Below, in pieces: positions 1 to 10,837 of a stretch of 64,000 nucleotides of DNA. The notes under the pieces were generated by a model. That model ran no database searches. It had not been told where the DNA came from and saw nothing but the letters and a program-made list of their open reading frames with translations. The number at the start of each line of letters is the position of its first letter. Positions within the stretch are counted from its first letter, which is position 1. This stretch comes from Andalucia godoyi. Taxonomy: Eukaryota; Discoba; Jakobea; Jakobida; Andaluciidae. Position numbers and translations under genes: made by a program. Where the stretch lies: the NCBI GenBank assembly GCA_009859145.1, contig VRVR01000045.1, positions 177,940 to 241,939 of the forward strand. The letters run 5' to 3'.

Positions 1-516
1 AATTTCACAGACTGTTCGTCGTCCCTTACTGCCCGCGAAGTGGTCGACCGCTTGAACGATCTGTTCAAAGGGTTCGATGAGCTCACGGAGCAGTACGGCG
101 TCGAGAAGATCAAGACGATTGGCGACGCGTATCTTTGTGTTGCGGGACTGCCTGAGCCCCGTCCTGACCATGCGAAATGCATTCTTGAGTGCGGATTGGC
201 GTTCGCAAAGCACGTCGACATTGTTAATGCCCGGCACGGCACGTCGTTCTCCTTCAGAATGGGCGTGAACTCTGGACCGGTCGTAGCTGGAGTGATCGGT
301 TCTCGGAAGTATGCTTATGACATCTGGGGAGACTCCGTGAACACTGCGTCGCGAATGGAATCCACGTCGGAAAAGGGCAGAATCCAGGTGTCGAGAAGCA
401 CGTACGAACTCACGTATAATGCGGGCTTTGAATTTGAAGACCGCGGGTTTGTGAATGTGAAGGGAAAAGGCCAGCTGCAAGCGTACTTGCTGAATGGAAA
501 GAAGAGCATAGTGTAG
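1..516 (+). CDS. Class III adenylate/guanylate cyclase catalytic domain (5' truncated by window edge)
   Basis: The frame is open from base 1 (N-F-T-D-C-S-S...), so only the C-terminal part of a larger protein is present and its true start lies upstream. The piece matches the class III nucleotidyl cyclase homology domain: the GFT-type start of the core, the segment EKIKTIGDAYLCVAGLPEP (the KxxGDA(Y/F)(M)xxxG motif), then the RMGVNSGPVVAGVIGSRKYAYDIWGDSVNTASRMES block holding the second purine- and metal-related residues. The enzyme would make cAMP or cGMP from ATP or GTP; the lysine in EKIKTIGD fits ATP use, but I would not decide substrate from this fragment. The product ends soon after the domain. 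Identity is clear; what lies N-terminal (receptor, TM, sensor) cannot be seen. Confidence 0.93.
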   Translation, partial: NFTDCSSSLTAREVVDRLNDLFKGFDELTEQYGVEKIKTIGDAYLCVAGLPEPRPDHAKCILECGLAFAKHVDIVNARHGTSFSFRMGVNSGPVVAGVIGSRKYAYDIWGDSVNTASRMESTSEKGRIQVSRSTYELTYNAGFEFEDRGFVNVKGKGQLQAYLLNGKKSIV

Positions 517-626
517 ACAAATATTCCGACAACAAAAAAATAATAAAACAAATCACTCAATTAATACTTTTAATTTTAATGAAAATTAAAAAAATTAAAA
601 AACAACAACAACACAGTATACAAACA

Positions 627-667
627 GATGGATGGACGGACGGACGGACGGGCGGACGGATGGATGT
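627..667. repeat. GGAC/GGAT tetranucleotide microsatellite
   Basis: A run of imperfect GGAT and GGAC units sits just downstream of the cyclase stop and before the convergent LRR gene. It is simple-sequence DNA between two convergent 3' ends with no sign of coding use. Confidence 0.85.
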
Positions 668-701
668 GCATGGATCATCAAATGTCTTTTCCAATGGCAC
701 A

Positions 702-3700
702 TCAGGTCATGATAGTGAGCTCTTTGACACTGGTGTTCACGGAGACCTCAACATAACCGCGATGGCGCTTGAAGAGGTGATATACTTGCAGGACAATGCA
801 CAAAATGGAAAAGGACACGTTGACGAGGAACAGAAGAGCTCCGACATCATTCACGTACAAGACCCCCACGATACTTCCTTGCAGTTCACACACCAGGTTC
901 ATCAGCAAGATTGCAAGAGATGCGGTCTCCAGAGAATTGAGAGAGGTTCTGCGAAACGGGCGTCGCAAAGATTGTGCGACAATGGCAAATACGAGAACGC
1001 TCGAGACGAGGAAGCCACGAAACTCGGAGAACCGAGAGATGGTCACGAATGAAGCAACGAAGAAAAGCCTTCGAATGGTCACCACGATCTCCCACCATCG
1101 ATTATCCGCCGAGTATGATCCAATGATCAAGGAGAGCACATAGGAACCACGAGACTGGTCATCATCATCACCGCTACGAATCGCCAGCACTCCACTCTTC
1201 CAAACAAGGTACCACAGAAGACCTGGGAATACTGCACAGTACAGCAGCAGCAAACATCCAGACAGTGCTTGCAGACTTTGAGAGCACTTCTGATTTGGAT
1301 AATACACCATGTACGCGATTCCATCTCCTGGATCCGAGGTGCAAGCCAGTGGAGCCAGTATTGTGGACATGACGGACTGGAAACGAAGCATGAACATGAA
1401 CACTGCTGCGCGGTAGCATCGATCTGACCAATGCTGCAACGTGCATCCCTCCAAGTGCTGCTGTCGAAAACGGAACATGAAATACCCGACACACCATATC
1501 AAAGCGATAAAAAGCATGGAAACAACTGGGGACAGAGCCGAGACTAGATACGCATCCATGTAACTCCACTTGCGGAAGATGCATTCCGGACCGGCAATGG
1601 CCAAGGTCACCGCAGCAGAGATGCCATGCGAAACGACATACAGGCCATGGGGCATCGGTGCACGGATGAAAGAGAGCGCCTGCCAGAAGAACACAAAGAC
1701 CTTGACGATCCCTGACGAGGAGATCCCCACCAAAAACGACCATGTCAACGCACCTGTTGCGAGAAACACTAAGAGAATGCCATAGAAAACCAATCCAACG
1801 GAATTTGGACAGGAAACACAACGATCGCCGCTAGAAAAGTAATCCGATGAGCACGATGAACACAAGCGTCCCTCATAGCCCTGCGCACAAAATCCGCCAT
1901 TCGTGGCCTGACAAGGTGTGAGGCTCGTCCCGGCTTGAGCACAGACTTCCATGACAGTCGGGTAGGCTTTGTCGTTCATCATCTGCTCCCACGTCACCGG
2001 AGGAGACGCGTAGTAACCCGACTGGGCAAGTACATTTCCACTTTGTGCGAATACAAGGGAGAAGTTGGAGATTTTCTCGATTGTTCCAACCGGAATCGAG
2101 CATACTGCATTATCCAAACATGCAAAGCAATTCGGCGGCTTTCCATAGTATCCTTGGGAACATATGCAGTTTTCAAAATTGAAGAAACTTGGATCTGCTT
2201 GAAAATGGAGTTGGCCCTCAATCACTGCCTCTACACAAGTCATTGTGTACCCATACAAGAATGTGCTCAGAGAATTGTAGCTGAATCGGTTCTGATTCGA
2301 AAATGACAGCGTCGACTTTCTAGCATTTGCATTCTGTCGTATGTCAAGCATTTCCAAAAGCGTAAGAGAAAAAATGAATTCCAAGTGGGACGAGACGTTG
2401 TTGTTCGACAAGTCGAGACTCACAAGACCTGGAAGATGGAGTACCATGTCAAAGAACGTGAGGGGACGCACGTTGCAAACAGTCGACGCCGAAGGCAGCG
2501 ATAATGCGAGGAATCGAGACGGAAGGCTTGCATTCTGTAATACGAGATTGGACAGAGTGAAATATCCAGGACCTAGACAGGCATCACACGTGCGGAAATC
2601 CGTCCAGCCTGGGATTCCGGTTATTTGATTGCCCGAAAGATCAAGCGAATCAAGCCCTGTGGAAACATTCACATCGATGATCTCCCCTGTGGTTTCATCT
2701 ACAAAATTGCACGCATATATGGGAAATGTGTCAGAAAAATTGTTATTCGCTAGCGAAAGAGACTTCAATGGAAGAACTCCAATGAATGCAATCCGCGGAA
2801 ATCTCCCTGAAAGCAGATTGTTACTTAGATCTAAGGAAATTAACGATCTGTACTGGTGCAAAAGATCAAAAGGAAAGAACGTAATTTGATTGTTCGACAG
2901 GTCCAGCTGAACAAGAGACGGGAGTGAGCAGCTTGGGAAATGATCCAAATGATTCTCGCCAAGCGAAAGAAAGAGCAAGTCAGACTGATTGCAAACACAC
3001 TGAATGATGGTGCCTTTCAGCTGGTTGCTGCGGAAGTTCAGATAGGTGATCTGGCCACTGAGTGGGGCGCATGCCTTTGGATCACTCAGGTTGTTGTAAC
3101 TTACGTCAAGATGTATCAGATTCTGGAGTAAGCCAAGCGTCTCTGGAATGTCTTCTTGAAGGAAATTAAACGACAAGTCAACATATTCCAGTGCAGCAGC
3201 GAATCCTAAATCTTGGGGAATTCGACAATTCAGCATGTTGGATCGCAGGTTTAAGGACCAAAGCGAGGTCATGCTTCCAAGAGAGAAAGGAATGCAGTCG
3301 TTGAATTTGTTAAACGACAAGTCGAGTACCTGCAAGCTTCTGGCATTACCAATAGACCCGGGAATCGGACCACTGATATCATTAAATCGCAAATCCAGCT
3401 GCACTAAGTTTTGTAGCTGCCCCACTTCAGGTGGCAGCGTTCCATTCAGTTGGTTCGAAAATAAATGAATTTCACGCACCATCGACAAGTTTCCTAGCGT
3501 GCGAGGAATTTGTCCAGAAAGTTGGTTGGCAAACAAGGACAAGTTCAGCAACGAGTGCAGATTTCCAATGGAATCTGGAATATCTCCAAGCAACCCATTT
3601 CCATACAGTAGCAATACCTGGAGAGTTTGCAGGTCTCCCACGCTTGCAGGGATTGGACCTTCCAAAGTGTTAGAGTCCAAATCAAGATAGACGAGCGATT

Positions 3701-4805
3701 GCAGCTTGCCGAGATTGTTGGAAATCGGGCCTGTAAGCTCGTTCACCGCCAGTACCAAATACTCCAAGGCCGACAGAGAAAAGACGGACTCCGGAATGAT
3801 TCCTGTCAGAAAATCCAATGACAAATCAAGCAGCCGCAAACCAGCGGGCAGCGGGCCAAGATCCAGAATTCGACCGCCAGCGGCACCTTCAATCGAAAGG
3901 AACTGAAGGGACGGTGAGGGAGCCACAACTGGAAGGGATGAATTGAATGAGCCGGCAAGCTGAAGAGCATACATTGTGTTGCTCACCAACGATCGAGGCA
4001 CGCCAGAACTCCACGATGCAGCAAGCTGGATCGTGCCGTAGCGCTTTTCAGGGAGACGAATCGCGTTCGTGAAAGACCCATAAACAACAAGATTTGAAAA
4101 GTTGACTGGAACGACGTCCGGAAAGGGAAAGTTCCCAGCGAGCTCGGTAACCAGAGTCCCATTCACAGCAATGTACTTCATAAGATCCCAGTCCGTCATG
4201 TTCCCATATCCTCGCGCAACAATTCTCAGCGTTTCCAAGGAAGGCAAAGACCAAATATCATTAGATACGTTGCCCATCGACGGAAGTATCGACACGAGTA
4301 CGACGCTTCCAGCAGCATTGCACTGTACTTCGGGGCAGAAGCAACAGTCGTGCAAACACGTCGCATCCAGAAAGGATGTCTTGTTGGTTGCATCATTGAG
4401 CTTCTCTAAAACGACGCACTGGCTCACATTCGAGTGTGGTGGCTGTTGGAACGGAAGCTTCGTTACGCGCGCTGAAGGACTCTCGGTCATAGCGTACTCA
4501 GAATCCCTCTCACGATCTTGGCAAGATACGCGATCCGCACATCGCCAATCCGATGCGACGCTACCTTTACGATACATGGAGAGGTGGCCGCCGATGACAT
4601 CCATGATTGCTTCAGGCGAGATAACTCCCTTCTTATAAAGAGAAGTGAACTCCTCCAGCAACGCATTCGCCAGAACAACATTGTGGCCAGAAGCTTCCAT
4701 TTCCCCGTCATGATTTGCATAGTTCCAATGTGAAACAAAGGGAACAGCGAAGCATCTTGCAAGAAAGATGGTCAGGGCCACGATAAAAACAGACGCAACC
4801 TGCAT
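702..4805 (-). CDS. Large LRR receptor-like membrane protein with cysteine-rich and multi-TM C-terminal region
   Basis: This 1367-aa protein begins with a hydrophobic signal peptide (VASVFIVALTIFLA). Residues of about 300-830 carry many plant-type leucine-rich repeats (LxxLxxLxLxxNxLxGxIPxxLGxL), with N-glycosylation sequons throughout. Two short Cys-rich EGF/GF-receptor-like stretches follow (CSQGYYGKPPNCFAC and GYEGRLCSSCSSDYF). From about residue 1010 there is a membrane region of several helices (LVFYGILLVFLATGAL, AVTLAIAGPECIF, VVSMLFIALIWCVGYFMF, and others), ending in a short cytosolic tail. The arrangement is a secretory-pathway receptor with extracellular LRRs and a polytopic C-terminus, as found in large families in protists. 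There is no kinase domain. The ligand is unknown. It converges on the cyclase gene. Confidence 0.92.
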   Translation of the reverse strand: MQVASVFIVALTIFLARCFAVPFVSHWNYANHDGEMEASGHNVVLANALLEEFTSLYKKGVISPEAIMDVIGGHLSMYRKGSVASDWRCADRVSCQDRERDSEYAMTESPSARVTKLPFQQPPHSNVSQCVVLEKLNDATNKTSFLDATCLHDCCFCPEVQCNAAGSVVLVSILPSMGNVSNDIWSLPSLETLRIVARGYGNMTDWDLMKYIAVNGTLVTELAGNFPFPDVVPVNFSNLVVYGSFTNAIRLPEKRYGTIQLAASWSSGVPRSLVSNTMYALQLAGSFNSSLPVVAPSPSLQFLSIEGAAGGRILDLGPLPAGLRLLDLSLDFLTGIIPESVFSLSALEYLVLAVNELTGPISNNLGKLQSLVYLDLDSNTLEGPIPASVGDLQTLQVLLLYGNGLLGDIPDSIGNLHSLLNLSLFANQLSGQIPRTLGNLSMVREIHLFSNQLNGTLPPEVGQLQNLVQLDLRFNDISGPIPGSIGNARSLQVLDLSFNKFNDCIPFSLGSMTSLWSLNLRSNMLNCRIPQDLGFAAALEYVDLSFNFLQEDIPETLGLLQNLIHLDVSYNNLSDPKACAPLSGQITYLNFRSNQLKGTIIQCVCNQSDLLFLSLGENHLDHFPSCSLPSLVQLDLSNNQITFFPFDLLHQYRSLISLDLSNNLLSGRFPRIAFIGVLPLKSLSLANNNFSDTFPIYACNFVDETTGEIIDVNVSTGLDSLDLSGNQITGIPGWTDFRTCDACLGPGYFTLSNLVLQNASLPSRFLALSLPSASTVCNVRPLTFFDMVLHLPGLVSLDLSNNNVSSHLEFIFSLTLLEMLDIRQNANARKSTLSFSNQNRFSYNSLSTFLYGYTMTCVEAVIEGQLHFQADPSFFNFENCICSQGYYGKPPNCFACLDNAVCSIPVGTIEKISNFSLVFAQSGNVLAQSGYYASPPVTWEQMMNDKAYPTVMEVCAQAGTSLTPCQATNGGFCAQGYEGRLCSSCSSDYFSSGDRCVSCPNSVGLVFYGILLVFLATGALTWSFLVGISSSGIVKVFVFFWQALSFIRAPMPHGLYVVSHGISAAVTLAIAGPECIFRKWSYMDAYLVSALSPVVSMLFIALIWCVGYFMFRFRQQHLEGCTLQHWSDRCYRAAVFMFMLRFQSVMSTILAPLACTSDPGDGIAYMVYYPNQKCSQSLQALSGCLLLLYCAVFPGLLWYLVWKSGVLAIRSGDDDDQSRGSYVLSLIIGSYSADNRWWEIVVTIRRLFFVASFVTISRFSEFRGFLVSSVLVFAIVAQSLRRPFRRTSLNSLETASLAILLMNLVCELQGSIVGVLYVNDVGALLFLVNVSFSILCIVLQVYHLFKRHRGYVEVSVNTSVKELTIMT

Positions 4806-5326
4806 TCCCGTTTGCTTGTTTTTGAGCGAGAATGCAACAACCGTTTATTGAAAGAGGAGAAAAAACACATTTACACGAAGCTGCGGAGAACAAATTCAGC
4901 AAAGCGCACACCGAAAGGATGCTTTTGCTCACGCGTCGGACACTTTCTCCGCAGTCCAACCCCCGCACCAACCCTGCAGGGAAAACATGAATCATTATTG
5001 GTCATCGGGCCTAAGCTGCCACCGAAGACAGATCCAAGCCACGTGCACATCATTTTTTACTTTAAAAAACCATAGCGAAACATCACGAAAGAAAACGAAA
5101 GAAAACAAAATCGACAGGGGAAAAAAAAATCACTTACAAACGTAAACATACCAACCTAAACAGTATCCCTGTTGCCACTGATCATGACAGAAAAAAATTA
5201 CTCCTTGAGAGGTAGAATATCAAATCCGAGATGGATTTTCACTTTTTCGCCGGAATGGTTAAAAAAGCCACCTCGTACGCTCCATCATCTGCAGTGGGTC
5301 CCACAGCAGTGCAAGTTGCGCATCCG

Positions 5327-5749
5327 TCAATACCAACACAACCGTCTGAAAAACTGAAAACAACCACTCCCCTCCTTGTAACCACTCGTAGAAGGAAAAT
5401 CGCCATCAACATTTGTTTCATACCAACGACCCAAGCCATTCTCTGCAGCCCATAAATTGTAATGGTGCATAAATGGGTTGCCTTCAGGTTTCCGTTCAAC
5501 GGGCTGTCCCGCCAGTGCACGGATCGTACTTGGCAATGCACCTACCACTGGTGCTGCATTCACGAGTCCCGGCAACAACAGAGACAGCGTTGGATTAATG
5601 GCAGAGATGCCGCTGGTATGTACTGCAGTCGCAGCCCCGCCCAAAAAGGTTTCAACAAGCACATTTTCGTCAGTTGGGCTATTCACCAGTTCGTGGATCG
5701 CACATCCTTTCGATTGTCGAAGACATTCCGCACATTCGTCAAAACTTCC
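5327..5749 (-). CDS. Possible exon or short protein, unrecognised
   Basis: The frame stays open from about 5749 and contains a Cys-rich start (DECAECLRQSKGCAIHELV) and a hydrophobic, Ala/Pro-rich middle (INPTLSLLLPGLVNAAPVVGAL). An ATG is not evident at the start; the nominal start at 5686 is GTG. It could be the last exon of a spliced gene whose upstream part is the 5739-6383 frame, but I could not find a convincing splice pair. No family is recognised. Confidence 0.3.
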   Translation of the reverse strand, partial: GSFDECAECLRQSKGCAIHELVNSPTDENVLVETFLGGAATAVHTSGISAINPTLSLLLPGLVNAAPVVGALPSTIRALAGQPVERKPEGNPFMHHYNLWAAENGLGRWYETNVDGDFPSTSGYKEGSGCFQFFRRLCWY

Positions 5750-6383
5750 GATGATTTATCGACAGTTTTCCAAAGGAATGGATAAATAATGCAAATTTGT
5801 AGTAGACTCCTTTTGCGTCAAGATCCACCGCAAAGTTGACTTTTTTCTTTGTTGGAACACTGAGCCATTCGCGACTCGTGTCATTTGATTTCCAGCCGCT
5901 GCCACGATATGGAACCCGTTCAGAGACGCGTTCCTCGTGCTCGACACAAGGATTGCATTGATCGCTTTCCGAACATCGGATGGTGATTATTATTTTTTTG
6001 AAACGGAACAAACCCAAGTTTGTGCAAGAATTCTCGAAGACGCTTCGGCAGTTTTTTTCATTTTCCAGCAGGCTTTCCAGTCCTTCAAGGATATGATCCA
6101 TTCTTTCGACATCGTCTCGCGACATTTCTTTAAAGAGTCGATTTACCACCATGTGCGAAGAAGGGGCAGAAGACAAAGGAGGATCGTGTCTTTCGTCGCA
6201 CAGTTTATCGTTCAGCCACTTTTTACAACCTTTTTGCCAACTTTCCAGTCTCCCACAAGAACTGCTTTTTACTTTACAAAGGATGATCGGATAGCTGTTT
6301 TTGAAATCGCTTCTGCTGGCAGCTGTTCCGTATGCCCACTCCACTGAACCCCAAATAACCAGAGTTTTCTTTTCTGATTTCAA
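5739..6383 (-). CDS. Hypothetical protein, unrecognised (214 aa)
   Basis: An ATG-started frame with several Cys residues and a helical charged middle (DDVERMDHILEGLESLLENEKN). It lies in an otherwise gene-poor interval and continues toward another open minus-strand frame, so it could be an exon of a longer spliced gene. No domain, signal peptide or TM helix is recognised, and it could also be chance. Confidence 0.3.
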   Translation of the reverse strand: MKSEKKTLVIWGSVEWAYGTAASRSDFKNSYPIILCKVKSSSCGRLESWQKGCKKWLNDKLCDERHDPPLSSAPSSHMVVNRLFKEMSRDDVERMDHILEGLESLLENEKNCRSVFENSCTNLGLFRFKKIIITIRCSESDQCNPCVEHEERVSERVPYRGSGWKSNDTSREWLSVPTKKKVNFAVDLDAKGVYYKFALFIHSFGKLSINHRKF

Positions 6384-7382
6384 TGTCAGGTGCTTTTATG
6401 CTATTTCAGCTCTCGGATTAGTCGAATTTTTTTCCTGTTTGAAAACAGGTTATTTCTATATGTCGTATCCGTCCCAGCTCGTTGTTGGCTTTCTTCTGCA
6501 ATGAATCTGGTGAACACAAACAAGATTTCTTTGCTTACGACATTACTGCTTCTACGGATACTGCATGAACTGCGTCATCCAGGGTATGTCGAAGGATTCT
6601 TTCTGGTGCCTGGGGGAAAATGTCTTGTACACAGCAACACCGAGATCGGCAGAGACCGTGGCGATGACATTTAACTTAACTTTCCGTTCTGTTTGGCTGG
6701 AATGTGCACATGCGGCTTTGCACCAGTGGCACCACCACCAAACTGAATCGCGTCCGTTTCAAAAGCCACCCAAACATTTTGAAAAAACGACCGGCGCTCC
6801 AAGGTTTAGCATCTGAAGACGGTCGAGTGAGCTCCAAGAAAATCACTTAGTCATCCATAATCAGCACGTTGGGATGCAAAACGATCGAGAAAAGAGGTTA
6901 CCGAGTCAGTGTCGTTCGGAATGATGCTTGTGTGTTCGGGGGTCCAGGCAATCGGCATGGGAGCGTCACATGCACTCTCAGAACGGGTGGGGGGGCTATC
7001 TGTGAAGAGTGTGCAGTCTGCCTCCAGCCGATCCGCCTTTTCCGAATCTTTTTCTTTTTCACTCCGGCATGCAAGCAGGATTTTGCACTTTTGCTCATCC
7101 CCGGACTTTTATGGGAGCTTCGAAGCTTGATGGAGGTGCGCTGAAAAAGATGATGGACACGCGGAGTTGGTGCGACGCTTCATCTTCCGCATGAAGATCC
7201 GCAATTTTTGACTGGAGATCCTCTGGGGTGAAGCGGATGCGACTGGCGGTTAGGAATCAGTATCGAGAGGATCGAGCAGCCGTTCTGTGCGTTTCCATTT
7301 TTGCTGCCAGCCTTGTCGCCTCGATTCTTTTTCTTACTGTTTCTTTTAATCCGATCCCAGTCGATTACTTTCACTCCTTGTC

Positions 7383-7949
7383 ATGCGCTGCGTAGTCCTG
7401 CTTGTAGTTCTCGCGCTCCTGGTGGCGTCCGTGGCCGCACAGTGTCCGTCAACCATCTCTACTGTTCTCGCTGCAGCAGCAGGGACATACGGCCAAATCT
7501 GCCTGGCGACCGAGTCGACCTGTCCCGCAAGCCTCGTCGTCACTTCGACGGCGTCCACAATCACTGCCGGCGGAAACACGTACACGCCGACGGGAGCCAC
7601 TTCCGATGTGTCGTGCATGACCAGCTCGCTCTCTGGTGCCGGGTTTCGGTACATGTGTCAGATCGAAAAGTCCGCCCCCACAGTCGGCGATGTCCGAGTG
7701 TCCGTGTACTATAACTCTTCCTCTTCGTGCGACAGTGTCATTTTCATGTCCATCGGCAGAGTGAGCTATGCATCCGGGGGTGTTACCGCAACTACGAACG
7801 TCTACCGTGCCATCACCAGCGCCACCAATGCAGCAGGAATCACCAACTGCCAGGGATGCGTCTCCAGCTCCCCCGCGGAGTCTTTTGGACTCTTTCCTGC
7901 GTTCGCCGTCGTGGCATCCGTCGCTGCCGCCGTTTTTTTGAACGTCTAG
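7383..7949 (+). CDS. Small secreted, probably GPI-anchored surface protein
   Basis: The 188-aa product has a clear signal peptide (MRCVVLLVVLALLVASVAA, cleavage near AAQC), a Ser/Thr/Ala/Gly-rich middle with eight or more cysteines likely paired in disulfides, an N-glycosylation sequon (YYNSSSS), and a C-terminal hydrophobic tail (FGLFPAFAVVASVAAAVFLNV) after a small-residue stretch (SSSPAES). The last two features are typical of a GPI attachment signal. It would be displayed on the cell surface; its role is unknown. A 238-aa open frame on the opposite strand is a shadow of this gene: it loses the signal peptide and has frame-dependent R/G/C composition. Confidence 0.8.
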   Translation: MRCVVLLVVLALLVASVAAQCPSTISTVLAAAAGTYGQICLATESTCPASLVVTSTASTITAGGNTYTPTGATSDVSCMTSSLSGAGFRYMCQIEKSAPTVGDVRVSVYYNSSSSCDSVIFMSIGRVSYASGGVTATTNVYRAITSATNAAGITNCQGCVSSSPAESFGLFPAFAVVASVAAAVFLNV

Positions 7950-8902
7950 CCTAGCTCTCCGTTCCTGTGTTTTGCTGTTCAAGGGCTGGTTTACAATGAA
8001 GGAAATAAAATTGGTTTGCAGCTCTCCATCAATCCTCCACACACTACTATCATCACAACAGCAGCACAATGCCGAGTACGAGGTCGATTCTTTTAGGGAA
8101 AGACCTTTGCGAAACGTCAGTGTCTCCGAATTTGTTTGTTCAAGTGTTGTGCCGATCAGCCACATCGTCTCTGCATGTCTCAGCGTTCGTCCGGTTTATC
8201 CTCAACACATTGGTAACCAACAGCTAAGCATCCTCTCCCAAATGCAAGCATAAGAAACCTGTTCGATCTGTCCGATCTATTCGTTCTGCACAATTTCATG
8301 TTCAAAACAAAACAAAACAAAAAAAAAAACCTTGCTCTTTGCCCAGGAGGGGGTTCAGGTCTCATAATGGCAAAAAACCTGGGTTATCTAGACCACCATG
8401 GGGGAGAACAGAGAACGTACAAAGATCCGTCGTGTGCAGCCACATGCAGCAATGCATCCTTGACATCGTCGGGAGCATGTTCTCAGTGGGCAGATTTCTT
8501 GCGATACTTGGATATGCTGAGCTGGATTCCGTTTTCAGACGGCTTATGAAATCATAAACAAAAGAAAAAGGAAAAATAAAGAGAAAAAACACTCTGTTCG
8601 TTGGATTGTTTCTGTGTTGGCGCAGCAGGCGAGCCGAAGATGCTTGGAGAGGAATGCGTTGAGGGTTGCAGTTAGACACCGACAAATAGGTGCAGGCGAC
8701 TAGGCATCAACTCCTTTGGAAAAGGGCCCAAAGGTCCGAGCAGAGGCTCGACTACGCACGTTCCGTCGCTGGCTGTCTGCTCGTGCGGACAACGTGAGAA
8801 ATGCATGCTGACGAGAAAAGAGGACGAATAGGATGTTGAATCGGGTAGGATTCTGATGTTTGCTGGTTCTTTCTTTTCCATCACTATTTCTTTCCGCATC
8901 GA
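7950..8902. other. Intergenic region
   Basis: I see no gene here. The last 50 bases are CT-rich and lead directly to the ATG of the K+ transporter, consistent with its promoter and 5' UTR. Confidence 0.5.
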
Positions 8903-10837
8903 ATGGTCATTCCCACTTCATATTCAAAGATGCGGGATGCAGCGAAAGAGAAGGCGTCGCTGTTTTCTCGGATGAAAGAATGGCGGCCGAACTTTTTCGT
9001 GTGTCATCTTTCCTACTTTGTGTTTGTTGGCTTTCTCGGTTCACTTGTATTTGCAGGGACGGAAGGACCCAGTCTGGCGTATATTGATGCACTGTTCACG
9101 TCGTTTTCCGCACTAACAGTGACTGGATTATCCAGCGTGAATATTTGCGCATGGTCTGTCGAATCGCAAGCCGCGTTGATGATTCTCATGACTGCTGGCT
9201 CGACTGTGTTTCTGTCGGTTGTCCCTTCGGTCCTACGCTTGTTCTACATGACCAGGTGCGTGCAGGCAGAGTTCACAACGACGTCAAAACTTAAGCGATG
9301 GGTCAACAGCTCAAAGGGCGCAGAGCTGCGAGCACTTCGGGCTCTTACTCCTATTGTTTTGGTGTACTATTTCGGGTTTTTGGCATTGGGAACAATGGCC
9401 CTTGGTTTCCACTTTACCGCGGACTCGTATGCATTCAAGAGTGTTTTGAATGGCATCAATCCATGGTATTTTGCTGTATTTCATGTCTGTTCTGCATTCA
9501 ACAATTGCGGCTTTGCATTGCTGGTCAGCAGCTTCACAGAATTTGCGGAGGATGATCCAACGCTCATCATTGTATCTGTGTTGATTATTGCTGGTAACGT
9601 TGGCTATCCTGTGTTTCTTCGGATCTTTGTTTGGGCAATCTACAACTGCCAGTGGTTTTTTGAAGTCAAAGTTCTCAAGCGCACCTGGATCGACAAGCGT
9701 TCCGCTTTGCGATACTTGCTGGACCATCCGCGTCGTGTGTTCACACATTTATTCAGTGCCTTCGAAAGCCTTGTTTTATTTGTTCTTATCCTTATCATGA
9801 CGGGTGCGGAGATCGTGTGCTACTATGTGCTCGAAGCCGACAATTCATTCATGGTTGCGTATTTCCAGGCAGTTTCTACTCGTACTGCAGGCTTCAGCAT
9901 TGTGGATATGATGCTCCTTAATACAGGGCCTGTTGTTATCTACACCTATGCCATGTACCTATCGGCATATCCACAGATTTTTGCCATTCGAAAATCCGGT
10001 CGTGATGAAAAGCGAAAAGGTGTCCACTTGTATCATTCTTCAAGGCATGTGGGTTTTTCAAATTGGCGACAAGCGGTTCATGCTTCATCTGATTCCGATG
10101 GCGACACGAATGTAGAGAACAGCGCAGAAATGTGTGTTGCCAGGAACAGAAGCAATCCCTCTGTGTCATGCGATACTTTGAGTACGCCTTACCCAGTACC
10201 TTCACCAGTGAGCGAACCGTCAGCAGCAGCGGTTGCGCAGAATCAGAATTCTGGATCCGAAGATAGCACATCAGCTGGGTCATGTGCCCATGAACGAGAG
10301 GAGCAAGTGCCTTCGAACGCGACGGAGACAGCGATTTCCACGTCTGATGTTGGTATCAGTCCTCACGTTGCTGCAGATCGAAAGGTGGCTGACGTATTGA
10401 CTCGCCGGCAAAGTGCAAATCGATTGCTGCAGGCTGCAAAGGAAAATGTGGAATCCTTTGCTTTAAACGCGTCGAAGGACGCGGCAGAGCTCGTGATCCG
10501 CGACTTGAAGTACATCTCAGTTGCAATGCTTGTCGTTGCTGTTGTTGAGAACTCGGCGCAGTTTTCGACGTACAACATTGTGTTCGAGTTGTTTTCTGCG
10601 TATGGTACAGTGGGACTGTCTCTTGGATATCCTGGCAGCATCCTATCCTACTCCGGGTCTCTCTTTTGGATTTCCAAGTTGGCCGTCATCTGCATCATGT
10701 TGCTTGGCCGTCACCGGGGTCTGCCGTCCTCTATTGATTCTGCCGTTCAATTTAAGTTCAACAAGACTAGATTCGACTTGACAAGCTTCGGCAGCATGGC
10801 GGCTCTAGATGAGGAGGATTTTGAGAACCATCTTTAA
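8903..10837 (+). CDS. TRK/HKT-type potassium transporter
   Basis: This 644-aa polytopic plasma-membrane protein belongs to the Trk/Ktr/HKT superfamily. Four pore-loop filters are visible: near residue 70 (SALTVTGLSS), near 197 (SAFNNCGFALL), near 323 (AVSTRTAGFS) and near 566 (SAYGTVGLSLGYPG). Each is flanked by TM helices, giving the four M1-P-M2 repeats of the fold. A hydrophilic loop of about 150 residues, rich in Ser and acidic residues (about 375-530), splits repeats three and four, as in fungal TRK proteins. It mediates K+ (possibly K+/Na+) uptake. It converges with an ENA-type Na+ ATPase 392 bases away, so the two ion-homeostasis genes are neighbours. Family assignment is firm; ion selectivity is inferred. 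Confidence 0.93.
   Translation: MVIPTSYSKMRDAAKEKASLFSRMKEWRPNFFVCHLSYFVFVGFLGSLVFAGTEGPSLAYIDALFTSFSALTVTGLSSVNICAWSVESQAALMILMTAGSTVFLSVVPSVLRLFYMTRCVQAEFTTTSKLKRWVNSSKGAELRALRALTPIVLVYYFGFLALGTMALGFHFTADSYAFKSVLNGINPWYFAVFHVCSAFNNCGFALLVSSFTEFAEDDPTLIIVSVLIIAGNVGYPVFLRIFVWAIYNCQWFFEVKVLKRTWIDKRSALRYLLDHPRRVFTHLFSAFESLVLFVLILIMTGAEIVCYYVLEADNSFMVAYFQAVSTRTAGFSIVDMMLLNTGPVVIYTYAMYLSAYPQIFAIRKSGRDEKRKGVHLYHSSRHVGFSNWRQAVHASSDSDGDTNVENSAEMCVARNRSNPSVSCDTLSTPYPVPSPVSEPSAAAVAQNQNSGSEDSTSAGSCAHEREEQVPSNATETAISTSDVGISPHVAADRKVADVLTRRQSANRLLQAAKENVESFALNASKDAAELVIRDLKYISVAMLVVAVVENSAQFSTYNIVFELFSAYGTVGLSLGYPGSILSYSGSLFWISKLAVICIMLLGRHRGLPSSIDSAVQFKFNKTRFDLTSFGSMAALDEEDFENHL

Larger units (their letters stand above)
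4806..7382. other. Long weakly coding interval with two doubtful minus-strand ORFs
   Basis: Apart from the two low-confidence ORFs listed separately, I see no recognisable gene here. Short frames on both strands lack family-like features. The first 350 bases probably include the 5' flank of the LRR receptor. Confidence 0.5.

Noticed and set aside
7449-8165. 238-aa minus-strand ORF
   Set aside because: It lies over the secreted-protein gene on the other strand, which has a clear signal peptide and GPI-like tail; the minus frame has shadow-type composition.
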